Part shown: positions 12,422 through 23,281 of the stretch, one piece after another
How the letters are laid out: each line of letters begins with the position of its first letter
Position numbering within the stretch: the stretch's first letter is position 1
Assembly: GCF_933775445.1 (NCBI RefSeq)
Contig: NC_065877.1
Location: forward strand, 15,128,001-15,192,000
Origin: Argentina anserina
Taxonomy: Eukaryota; Streptophyta; Magnoliopsida; Rosales; Rosaceae
Direction: 5' to 3'
Length of the DNA: 64,000 nt
Notes under the pieces: generated by a model
Told to the model about the DNA's origin: nothing
Seen by the model: only the letters and a program-made list of their open reading frames with translations
Databases searched by the model: none
Position numbers and translations under genes: made by a program

Positions 12422-12598
12422 AGGTTGAACTGCTACAAGTATCTCTTAGGACCCGAATCAAATCACTTGTAACACACATAATAGAAGTGAGAGCGAGGTT
12501 GACAAACTTAAGCCTTAACGCTCATTCATCCATCAAAATTTAGTTTAGAGTAGTGCTAATTTTTACTTTGATCGCATTTAGTTTTAAGTGAATTGTGG

Positions 12599-15500
12599 TG
12601 TAACGGGTCCAAAATTTCGAGCTTAAAAACTCAAAATTCTAAAGTCGTTAAACACAAAATAATCTCAATAAATCGAAATCAATAAAATGTAACAGCGGAT
12701 CAATTCTGAGTTCTCAATACAACTCAGACAACCAATTATTACAACCCAAATTTATAATTCATACATAAAATGGAAATGTAATAATCCTCACAAATCACTC
12801 ACAAATCTCACAAATGAAATTCACTCAAATTCTCACACAAATCCACGCCAGAAATCTCACCACAACAGGATAAGAACGACTTCAAGCCTCTGTAGTCGTC
12901 ACTCAACCCCCACTAATCAGCATCTGCAGAATTATCCCCTACACCATCGAATTGGTGCACCGGGATTGTAAACACAAACCCGGTAAGCTTATAGCTCGTA
13001 TGAGTAAAATCAAAATATAATTCGCATATCAAAATATACGAAAGATCACAACAACACAAATATAAATGCCCCCATGAGCCAATGGTCAGCCCATCTGGTT
13101 GACCCAAAGAAATATGAAATATAAGCTCATGAGGAAATTAAGTAACCCTTCTGGTTACCCAATGCATTTATAATACGGGTACCAAGAACGCTGGTACACA
13201 TCTGTTACCCCTCTCGTAATACACCGTTGATATTGGATAGCCACCCGCTACCCAACATCCAAAATACACCGAGTACCCATGAGCAGATAACCACCCGTTA
13301 CCTCGCATGCAGTACTAAGGCAGACAGACTAGAGCTCTAACTGTATCGTAACTTTCGCCCGGCCAAAGGCTAGGTTTCGACTTGCCAAACACGTACAATA
13401 ATCTCACATCATATTGTACCAAAAATCTGGTACGAAGACAATTCACATTTTAACAATCTCAATGTTAAAAATCACGTACAATAATCTCACATCATATTGT
13501 ACAATTTCAAATCACATGCTCAATATAATCACAATAAAATCATGACAGTATATTATATAGCAAACTATATATATTCGTACTTATTTACCATTTATACAAT
13601 ATATATATAGTCCACTATATCTTATACATATCATATTTCACCACACATGCTCAATTCACAAACTTCCGTCATCAAAATGACTATTTTTAATGAATTAATA
13701 ACAGTACGTAATTTAATGAACTATATATATATATATGTACTTGTTACCATTATACCGTATATATGTAGTCCACTAAATTATATACATGTTGTAATTCATT
13801 TGATAATCACACTTGCAAAAATGTTGAATCACCACGAGGGTAGATTCGTAATTCAGTGAGATTTTACTCACCTTATAGACTCGAGCGTAATTCCACAATT
13901 CCCGATGATAATTCATTTCCTTGATTTAGCGATCACCTTAAAAAGATAAGACAAGCATTTAGAATCGTTTCGTAAACCTTTAAATGCCGAGACAGTAATA
14001 ATCGGTTACTGTTCAGCAATTTTCGGTTTTACGAAATTACTGTTCACTGTTACTATTCATGGTTACTGTACCAATATACGATTTTTACGTATTTATGTAC
14101 GTATAAATATTATATACGTATTTCTGTACGTATAAATATTAATACGTATTTCTGTACGTGTAAATATTAATACGTATTTCTGTACGTATAAATATTAATA
14201 CGTATTTCTGTACGTGTAAATATTAATACGTATTTCTGTACGTATAAATATTAATACGTATTTCTGTACGTATAAATATTAATACGTATTTCTGTACGTA
14301 TACGTACGATTTAAATGTAAATACAAACTCAGTAAATAAAATTTACTAAATTACCCTTTTACAAATTACTTTTTACATTTACTGAAAGTAACTTATAATT
14401 ACATTTACCGAAGGTAAAAATTAATTACATTTACCGTAGTAAATAAAATTTACATTTACATTTACCGTTACACAGTAAATTACCAAAATACCCTTTCAGT
14501 CAAAACTAATTACACCACCTCACACGGCGGCGCGTGTGGCACACGCGCCACCTCCGGCCGGCCGCGCGTGGGGCCCACGCACCGAGGCTAACCACGGAGT
14601 GTAGCACGCCACCGCTACCTCAAATCCTTCCTACTTTCTCCCCTCTCCTTCCCTCCGGCCTTAGGCCGCCCCTGCACCACCCCACACTTCCACACGCTCC
14701 TTCACGCGCCGCTTTAAGCGGCGGTGTTCAACACCTCCACCACTCCTCCGATCGCCACAAAACAACCAAAAACAACAACAAATCAATCACATAACCCATC
14801 TATACCAATCCTCACCTCGATCAGACATCTGGATCGTCAAAAACGAAGTTGGAGAGCTCGAGATGCCGGCGGCCTTGCAGTTGAGCAGCGGCGGTACCTA
14901 TCGCGGTTTTTGATCGCCGATCTTGTCACCGGTGGCACTAGGGGTGAGGAGAGATGATGGTGATGCAGTCCCAAGCCTTGGTCTCACCGGTGGAGTGTTT
15001 GGGCGACGGAGAATCGCGAGGTTTCGGGTGAGAGGGAGAGGAAGAAAGTGACAGTGAGAGGGAGAGGGAAGAGTGATCAGTGAGAGGGAGAGGGAGAGAG
15101 CGATCGGTGAGAGGGAGAGGGATTCGGGGAGGGCACGATCGGTGAGGGCGAGAGAGAACCGAGTGAGGGAGAGGAATCAAGGAGAAGGAGAGAGGAAGAG
15201 AGAGAGAGAGAGAGAGGATGCGGCGGAAAAGAAAGGGTTTCCTGTTATGGAAACCCTAGTTACAAAAATTTCCTTTTTATACTAGTTTCCAAATCGGAAA
15301 CTAACTTCCGACGTGAATAACTTTTACGTACGATGTCCGTTTCGAACGCGTCACATATCCACGAACTCGTATCAACGAGCTCTACAACTTCCGTGAAGAA
15401 GGTTTTCGAAACCGAGCAACGGATTAAAAGTCGATATAAACGTTCGGAAACGTAACATTTTTCGAATTAAACGTTCCGATAACGTATCCGTTACTCGTTT

Positions 15501-15601
15501 CCTATCGTCGTAACCAATCACATCCATTATAATTAAATTTCACAATTTTTTTAAAGAATTCAAATCCACTCAAATGTTGTTTGAAATTTAGGGTTATTAC
15601 A
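12599..15601 (-). repeat. 3' LTR, complete, about 3.0 kb
   Basis: The plus-strand left copy. In element orientation it starts TGTAATAACCC at 15601 and ends CCCGTTACA at 12599. Features are a GA-rich simple repeat near 15200, a GC-rich block at about 14525-14720, a 28-bp minisatellite (14096-14309), and segments homologous to the solo LTR at 9241-12145. Short open frames in the GC-rich block also occur in the other LTR and have no recognisable product. Confidence 0.9.
14096..14309. repeat. 28-bp minisatellite in the 3' LTR, about 8 units
   Basis: Tandem units built on TACGTATTTCTGTACGTA plus AAATATTAA. Single-base variants (GTATAA / GTGTAA) alternate between units. About eight units are present, against about six in the other LTR. 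Confidence 0.9.
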
Positions 15602-15613
15602 ATCTACCCCCCT
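15602..15613 (-). promoter_or_regulatory. Polypurine tract of the LTR retrotransposon
   Basis: The minus strand reads AAGGGGGGTAGAT directly before the LTR start TGTAATAACCC. This is the expected position and composition for the plus-strand DNA primer. Confidence 0.8.
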
Positions 15614-15641
15614 TCAAGGAATTTCGTCCCGAAATTCAAGC

Positions 15642-18617
15642 TCACTCAACAAACAACTGTGGATATCTAGTCATCATGTCTGACTCTAGCTCCCAAGATG
15701 CATCACCCTCATCATGGTGACTCCACAACACCTTGACTAGTCCAACTTCTCTCCTCCGTAGCTTCTTTGTGGACCTATCCAGGATACGAACCGGCTCGAC
15801 AACAAAAGTGGCATTTTCCTTCACTTCAATGGTGCTATGATCGATCACATGTGACTCATCTGGTACATACTTCCTCAGCATGGAAATGTGGAAGACGTTG
15901 TGTACGCCCGACATGCTAGTAGGCAAGGCTAGTCGATAAGCTAGTTCGCCCACCTTCTCAAGTATCTCAAAGGGTCCAACGTACCTCGGAGCCAACTTTC
16001 CCTTCTTGCCAAATCTCACTACACCCCTCATAGGCGAAACCTTCAAGAACACATGGTCACCGATCTCAAACTCCACATGTCTCCTCTTCAGGTCTGCATA
16101 ACTCTTCTGTCTACTCTGAGCGGTCCGGATTCTATCCCGAATAATTGAGATCTTCTCAGTGGTTTCCTGAACTACCTACGGGCCCATCAGTGCCTCATCA
16201 CCAACTTCGGCCCAACAGATCGGAGATCGACATGGTCTACCATAAAGTGCCTCATACGGTGCCATGCCAATGCTAGAATGGTAGCTGTTGTTGTAGGCAA
16301 ACTCAATCAATCTCAAATGATCTTCCCAGCTACCTTTGAAATCCAGCACACATGCTCTCAACATGTCCTCCATCACCTGATTCACCCTTTCCGTCTGTCC
16401 ATCCGTCTGAGGGTGAAAAGCTGTACTAATATCCAGGGTAGTGCCCATCGCCTTCTGCAAACCACCCCAGAACTTCGAAGTGAAACGTGCATCTCGATCA
16501 AAAACAATAGAAACTGGAGCACCATGAAGTCTCACTACCTCATCCACATATAGTTTCCCAAGCACGTCCACGGAGTACTTCATCGACACTGGAAGAAAGT
16601 GAGCCGACTTCGTCAACCGATCGACAATCACCCATATGACATCGTGACCCTTCTTCGATCTAGGCAATCCGGTCACAAAATCCATAGATATCTGCTCCCA
16701 CTTCCAAATAGGGATAGTCAGTGGTTTCAACATGCCAGCTGGTCGTTGATATTCTGCTTTCACTTGCTGACATGTACGGCACTTTGATACAAACTCCGCT
16801 ACATCTTTCTTCATACCGTTCCACCAGAATTGCCTGCATAAGTCATTGTACATCTTGGTGTTCCCTGGATGAACGGTATAACGTGATCGATGTGCCGTAC
16901 GAAGGACCTCCTCCCGAAGATCATCACAATCTGGAACACACAATCTTGCCCCAAACCTCAACCCTCCATCGGGTCCAACTTTCCACTCAGAAGGGCACTC
17001 ATCAAGCGTATCAACTACAAGATCCGCCAACTTAGCTCGTGAGAGTCTATCCCGCGCCTGACCCTGTATGATCCTCGTGATCAATGTGGGTTGCACTGTG
17101 ACACTACCAAGGAAGACCCTTGGTTCTCCTCCCGATGGTGCCAAATCAAACTCTGATGCAGCTTCTAGCATGAACCATTCCTGGACCATAAGTGAAGCTA
17201 CTACGCCTCTCGGTTTTCTGCTCAAGGCATTAGCCACCACATTTGCCTTCCCCGGGTGGTACTCTAATGTGAAGTCATAGTCCTTGAGGAGTTCCATCCA
17301 TCTCCTCTGCCTCATATTCAGCTCCTTCTGTGAGAAAAAGTACTTCAAACTCTTATGATCTGAAAAGAGTTGAAATTTCTCACCATACAAGTAATGTCTC
17401 CAAATTTTCAGGGCAAATACAACTGCCGCAAGCTCTAGGTCGTGTGTCGGATAATTCTTCTCATGAATCTTCAACTGTCTCGAGCCATATGCAACGACTC
17501 CTCCATGCTGCATCAACACACAACCCAAACCCTGGAGTGAAGCATCACTGTAAATGACATAGCCACCACCACTAGAGGGAATCGTCAACACTGGAGTTGT
17601 GGTCAGTCTAGTCTTTAGTTTGTTGAATGCTTCATCACATGCATCCGTCCACACAAACGGAGTATCTTTCTTGGTCAACTTGGTCAATGAAGATGCGATA
17701 CTAGAAAACCCCTCGATAAATCTCCTGTAGTACCCTGCCAAACCGAGGAAACTACGTATCTCTGTAGGGTTCTTTGGACGACTCCAACTCTTCACTGCCT
17801 CTACCTTTGCTGGGTCCACTAGTACTCCATCTTTTGAGACAACATGACCAAGGAATTTGACCTCTTATTTCCAGAACTCACACTTCTCTAGCTTGGCATA
17901 CAGTCTCGCCTCCTTCAAGGTCTGCAACACTGTTCTCAGATGCACCACATGTTCTTCTTGTGTCTTGGAGTATATCAGAATGTCATCCACAAACACCACA
18001 ACAAACTCATCCAAGTACGGGCTAAATACTTGGTTCATCAAACTCATAAAGACAGCTGGTGCATTCGTTAGACCAAATGGCATGACGACAAACTCATAAT
18101 GTCCATACCGGGTCCTGAAGGCTGTCTTCGATATATCTTCTTCCTTCACTCTGAGTTGATGATAACCGGATCTCAAATCAATCTTAGAGAACACAGTAGC
18201 ACCTTTGAGCTGATCGAACAAGTCGTCAATCCTAGGTAAGGGATACCTATTCTTGATGGTCACCTTGTTCAGCTCTCTGTAGTCCACACATAACCGCAGA
18301 GAACCATCTTTCTTCTTTACGAACAAGACAGGTGCTCCCCAAGGTGAAACACTAGGTCTAATGAACCATTGGTCTAATAGCTCATCAATCTGCACCTTCA
18401 ACTCCTTAAGTTCATTCTGCCCCATTCTATATGGCGCCTTTGACACAGGTGCTGTACCGGGTACTACATCAATGCAGAAATCTACCACTCTTCGAGGTGG
18501 TAGCCCCGGTATCTCTTGGAATACTTCACCAAACTCAGATACTACCACAATGTCTGCGATAGATACTTTCTGATCCACTGACTCCACATATGAGTTTGGC
18601 AAACCCTTACTATTCAT
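15642..18617 (-). pseudogene. Ty3/gypsy pol fragment: RT, RNase H, integrase (two nonsense codons)
   Basis: One continuous frame of 992 codons on the minus strand, broken by TAA at 17867-17865 (codon 251, after CEFWK) and TAG at 16178-16176 (codon 814, after ALMGP). The reverse transcriptase has [13 protein letters not shown] and the catalytic FVDDILIYS (about codons 209-217). RNase H has [12 protein letters not shown] (about 354) and HDLELAA. Integrase has its HHCC zinc region ([11 protein letters not shown]...CRTCQQVK) and the acidic triad within [20 protein letters not shown] and [13 protein letters not shown]. The C-terminus (EIGDHVFLKVSPMRGV...VKVLWSHHDEGDASWELE) resembles the chromodomain-like tail of Tekay/Del elements. 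The first Met and next few codons come from LTR sequence across a deletion junction, not from a genuine start. Confidence 0.92.
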
Positions 18618-20108
18618 GGTTACTGTACCAATATACGATTTTTACGTATTTCTGTACGTATAAATATTATATACGTATTTCTGTACGTATAAATATTAAT
18701 ACGTATTTCTGTACGTGTAAATATTAATACGTATTTCTGTACGTATAAATATTAATACGTATTTCTGTACGTATAAATATTAATACGTATTTCTGTACGT
18801 ATACGTACGATTTAAATGTAAATACAAACTCAGTAAATAAAATTTACTAAATTACCCTTTTACAAATTACTTTTTACATTTACTGAAAGTAATTTATAAT
18901 TACATTTACCGAAGGTAAAAATTAATTACATTTACCGTAGTAAATAAAATTTACATTTACATTTACCGTTACACAGTAAATTACCAAAATACCCTTTCAG
19001 TCAAAACTAATTACACCACCTCACACGGCGGCGCGTGTGGCACACGCGCCACCTCCGGCCGGCCGCGCGTGGGGCCCACGCGCCGAGGCTAACCACGGCG
19101 CGTAGCACGCCACCGCTACCTCAAATCCTTCCTACTTTCTCCCCTCTCCTTCCCTCCGGCCTTAGGCCGCCCCTGCACCACCCCACACTTCCACACGCTC
19201 CTTCACGCGCCGCTTTAAGCGGCGGTGTTCAACACCTCCACCACTCCTCCGATCGCCACAAAACAACCAAAAACAACAACAAATCAATCACATAACCCAT
19301 CTATACCAATCCTCACCTCGATCAGACATCTGGATCGTCAAAAACGAAGTTGGAGAGCTCGAGATGCCGGCGGCCTTGCAGTTGAGCAGCGGCGGTACCT
19401 ATCGCGGTTTTTGATCGTCGATCTTGTCACCGGTGGCACTAGGGGTGAGGAGAGATGATGGTGATGCAGTCCCAAGCCTTGGTCTCACCGGTGGAGCGTT
19501 TGGGCGACGGAGAATCGCGAGGTTTCGGGTGAGAGGGAGAGGAAGAAAGTGACAGTGAGAGGGAGAGGGAAGAGTGATCAGTGAGAGGGAGAGGGAGAGA
19601 GCGATCGGTGAGAGGGAGAGGGATTCGGGGAGGGCACGATCGGTGAGGGCGAGAGAGAACCGAGTGAGGGAGAGGAATCGAGGAGAAGGAGAGAGGAAGA
19701 GAGAGAGAGAGAGAGAGAGAGAGGATGCGGCGGAAAAGAAAGGGTTTCCTGTTATGGAAACCCTAGTTACAAAAATTTCCTTTTTATACTAGTTTCCAAA
19801 TCGGAAACTAACTTCCGACGTGAATAACTTTTACGTACGATGTCCGTTTCGAACGCGTCACATATCCACGAACTCGTATCAACGAGCTCTACAACTTCCG
19901 TGAAGAAGGTTTTCGAAACCGAGCAACGGATTAAAAGTCGATATAAACGTTCGGAAACGTAACGTTTTTCGAATTAAACGTTCCGATAACGTATCCGTTA
20001 CTCGTTTCCTATCGTCGTAACCAATCACATCCATTATAATTAAATTTCACAATTTTTTTAAAGAATTCAAATCCACTCAAATGTTGTTTGAAATTTAGGG
20101 TTATTACA
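18607..20108 (-). repeat. 5' LTR, truncated to its first 1.5 kb
   Basis: Matches 14050-15601 of the intact LTR nearly base for base. By eye there are about ten substitutions plus repeat-length differences in the minisatellite and in a GA run. The boundary with pol is at about 18607, where TTACTATTCATGG begins in both copies. The intact LTR continues differently upstream of this point, so it is a deletion junction. Confidence 0.9.
18643..18809. repeat. 28-bp minisatellite in the 5' LTR, about 6 units
   Basis: The same unit as at 14096-14309 with about two fewer copies. The two LTRs were identical on insertion, so the array length has changed since then. Confidence 0.88.
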
Positions 20109-20113
20109 TGTGG

Positions 20114-23100
20114 TTTTCTAGCTACGATCCATACTATATGATACAATTACTTTATAACTAACTGAACCAAAATTGCAATTTAATTGACCAATTTTACATC
20201 ATTAACAACACAATTATCACATTTGTCATACCAACTTACGATATCAATAACAATTTGTTTTATAATCTTATAAAATGTCGTTGTAGGTGGAGTAGTATAG
20301 GACAATCATTGAAGTAAGATTATGACCTAACAGGAGGATTCGACATCTTAGATTGGTTTTGAACTTTGGTGTTATCCAAACATGTTATATGAGTCACGAG
20401 TCATGAATGACAAAAATTTGAGAAAGATACTAGTTGAAGCTAAAGCTAGTTGTTGCTTAATCTTTGATCTCTCCTATTGATGTAGAGAAAGTATGGTTTA
20501 TAATTGGATTTCCCAAAGTTACTTCAGGGAAAGAGTATGGGAAAGAAGGAGATAAAAGGTCCCTTCACCAAAAGCAAAAGAGAGAAAAGCAATCCACTCG
20601 CTGAAAGAAAGAAAAGGAATACAAAAATAAATTAGATGATGTTTATACAATAATGCTGATCGATCTTCATTAGTTACCAACTATATTAGTTAGCTGTGCA
20701 AGAGTAACAAAAGGGTATAGATCTTTTTTTTATATACGAAAAGGGTATAGATCTTTGAATCATGAAGAAATGACATACTAATAAGCTTTGGCTATATTTC
20801 TCTTAATATTTTGTATCATGTTGCCTTAAACATACTCCCAGAAGAAAGAAGATACAAAAAAAGGGTGCCTGAAAGGCTTCAACATGCCTTAAAGGCAAGC
20901 GCCTCATGAACCCAGAGCCCGCAATTTTGTTCGGACCAAACAGAAGGGTGCTTTGCTGCCTTTGCAATCAAATTTAACAAAGTATTTGCTTTGTTGGGAA
21001 GTATATATAACAAAACTGGAGATTTCTTTTCGATGAATAACATAATTGTTTTTTTTTTTGTTAAAGATGAATAATTGAATGAATGAGAATGTTAGCACTT
21101 CACATGCACAAATTAAGCTGCAAAATGCCCCTATAAATACTGACACGAAGGGATTTTAAATAGATTGAGCGCTATTGTGATTGAGAAGTATGGGCTGGTT
21201 CTAAAATTTTATGAAAGTCATAAATGCCTGTATGGTTGATCTGATTATTCTGATATGTCCCTAGCTAGCAGGCATATACTGCTACGCAATATAGGGAAAT
21301 AATCAATATCTATAGGCTAGGGAAAGGAAGAGTTAAGGCTTTTACTATAGGATGTTTATTTTTTGGTGAAGAGAGGACGATATGCCTTTAATTGATCATA
21401 TCATCATATGTGAAACAACTCAAACAAACTGAGAACTGTTAGATAAAATTTATTTATTGCAAACAAAACGGAACCACCTCATGCAGGAGGGGCCTTTCAT
21501 GCAACAGAACTACCAGCATAACCATCATCATTGCCTCCAAAATTAACACATCTAATATTAACATTTGGTAAGATGTTGCGGATCGGACCCTTCAAACAGC
21601 AAGGTGGTTCCGCCCTTAAAAGGAAAGTCGGTTATGTAGACCGAGAAGAAGATCGAGCGGCTTCATACATGGATGCCGCCTCTAGCATTGAGGTCAGACC
21701 ACCATGGCATGCGGAATCACCAGAGCACGGCAAAATATGAGGAGCCGCGCGATAATAAGAACCCCGTTAAAGTCTCGACGTTGGCCAAAGCACAAGAGAA
21801 AACGAGATCGATGGAGCTCGTTCTTGAACCTGCTGGAACCTCACTCGATCGTCCAACACGGTCAGAAGTGACGCCGCGGATCCATGGTATATATCATGCT
21901 GTTTGTTAGTGAGCTAGGAGGGGTCCTGCCAGGACCGAGGAAGGAACTTGTATCCAGATCAGTATATTTGTACTCTTTCATAATCTGCGTACGTAGTAAC
22001 TACTAATCTCCCAATTGTTTAATCATTAGGGTACCTTTGATCTTCCTCATTTTATTAGGGTAGGATCGGATGAAACAAAATCATGTATGTATAATACTCA
22101 AACATGATCACTTTCACTTTCCTATCTTGTGTCTCAAGCAAAAAGGACCTAGACTGTCACTCAATATCTGTGTGTTATATACTTATATTGAAGTTCAAGT
22201 ATGCTTTCTTTCTTCTCCCTGAAGATTTGATTTCTCTATATTCTCCATACATGGATGACTGATCTCCTATACCTACAACTTGCCCGGAGAATCTTCAAAT
22301 ATTAAAGCAAGAAAACTTTAGCTGCAGAAAATGGAAATAAAAGCAGGAGGCATATGCATGGATAATGATCAGGAGAAAAAAAAAAGAGAGAAGCTATATA
22401 TCTAGGTATAGTCCAAAAGAAGATTTTTGTTTCATCGTGTTCTGTTTATTTTTATAAGAAGAGATGGTATTTTTGTTTTTCTTTTCAAAAGTGATTATGG
22501 GGTCAAGTTTATTTTTACCTTTTTTTTTCTTTTTCCCTTTAGTCATTGGGGCCTCTCAAACCAAAGTTGTCACGTACCTTAATTAGAGGATCAAAAGCAG
22601 CTTAGATCTGCCTTCAAATGGCTGGTTCCTAAATTTGAAGGGCCACAAATATTCAGGATTATGGCTATCTATCAAACAAGTTTATTATAAACTTTTCAGT
22701 AAAGATCAATTTACACCAATAAATATTAGAAAGCATCACCTTGAGTACCCACTATGACTTACATGCATGGATCGTAAAGGAGATCCATCAACGTACTAAT
22801 TTGATTCTGTATTGATTTTAATTTTTAACTTTTAGCTAGTGGGGTTTAATTCTGTTTTTTTTTAATAAAAGAGTCTTATTACATAAAGGACTCATATCGC
22901 ATAATAGCTGTTGCTTCACTTACGATTCGGTGCTATGAATAATTTTCTTTCTTTTTTTGAGAAGATTAAACCTAGCTAGGCTACCTAGCATGAGACTACA
23001 AATGTAGTCTGTACTGATGATTTCACTTATTACTGATGATTCCATGTGAAAGCTCAATCCATGGAACCCTACCCTCCTTGCAGATCTATTGAAGTAAGTC

Positions 23101-23281
23101 CCCGTTTGTACTGTTTCACTTTTAAAAAATCAGCTTTTATTGATACTTTTAAATTTAATAATGTTTGGTAAATTTAAAATAAAACAAAACAAAACTCACT
23201 GGAAACCGTTTTTAGAAGGTATTGCCACTAAACACAATGAAAATAAAAATTTATGCATTAACGACATTATTAAAAATAATA
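20114..23281. other. Intergenic, AT-rich
   Basis: No recognisable gene. It contains A/T runs and scattered short open frames without codon structure or similarity that I recognise. The only stretch that stands out is 21480-21910, listed separately. Confidence 0.5.
21531..21909 (+). other. Unrecognised GC-richer open segment
   Basis: Two overlapping plus-strand open frames (21531-21740 and 21673-21909), hydrophilic and rich in Arg, Lys and Glu, lie in a stretch less AT-rich than its surroundings. Moving from the first frame to the second would need a shift near 21730. I do not recognise the product. It could be a decayed exon, a non-coding transcript, or chance. No intron signals or partner exons were identified. 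Confidence 0.2.

Larger units (their letters stand above)
12599..20108 (-). mobile_element. Internally deleted LTR retrotransposon, Ty3/gypsy chromovirus (Tekay/Del-like)
   Basis: Both outer ends are LTR ends (TGTAACGGG at 12599; GGTTATTACA at 20108), flanked by perfect TGTGG duplications (12594-12598 and 20109-20113). In element orientation (minus) the order is truncated 5' LTR (20108 to about 18607), the 3' part of pol (18617-15642), polypurine tract, then a complete 3.0-kb 3' LTR (15601-12599). Missing are the second half of the 5' LTR, the primer binding site, gag, protease and the N-terminal edge of reverse transcriptase. The lineage is inferred from the pol sequence, the long LTRs and the integrase C-terminus resembling the CR-type chromodomain. 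It can only move, if at all, with help from a complete relative. Confidence 0.93.

Noticed and set aside
14096..14309. Regular 28-bp repeats resembling a CRISPR array
   Set aside because: Units are directly adjacent with no spacers, the DNA is a plant LTR, and the same array occurs in the partner LTR.
14534..14957. Pro/His-rich frames repeated at 19035-19458
   Set aside because: They lie in the GC-rich part of both LTR copies, on the strand opposite to the element, with no known domain.
16278..18573. Several plus-strand open frames over the retrotransposon
   Set aside because: They are shadows of the minus-strand pol frame, which has clear catalytic motifs.
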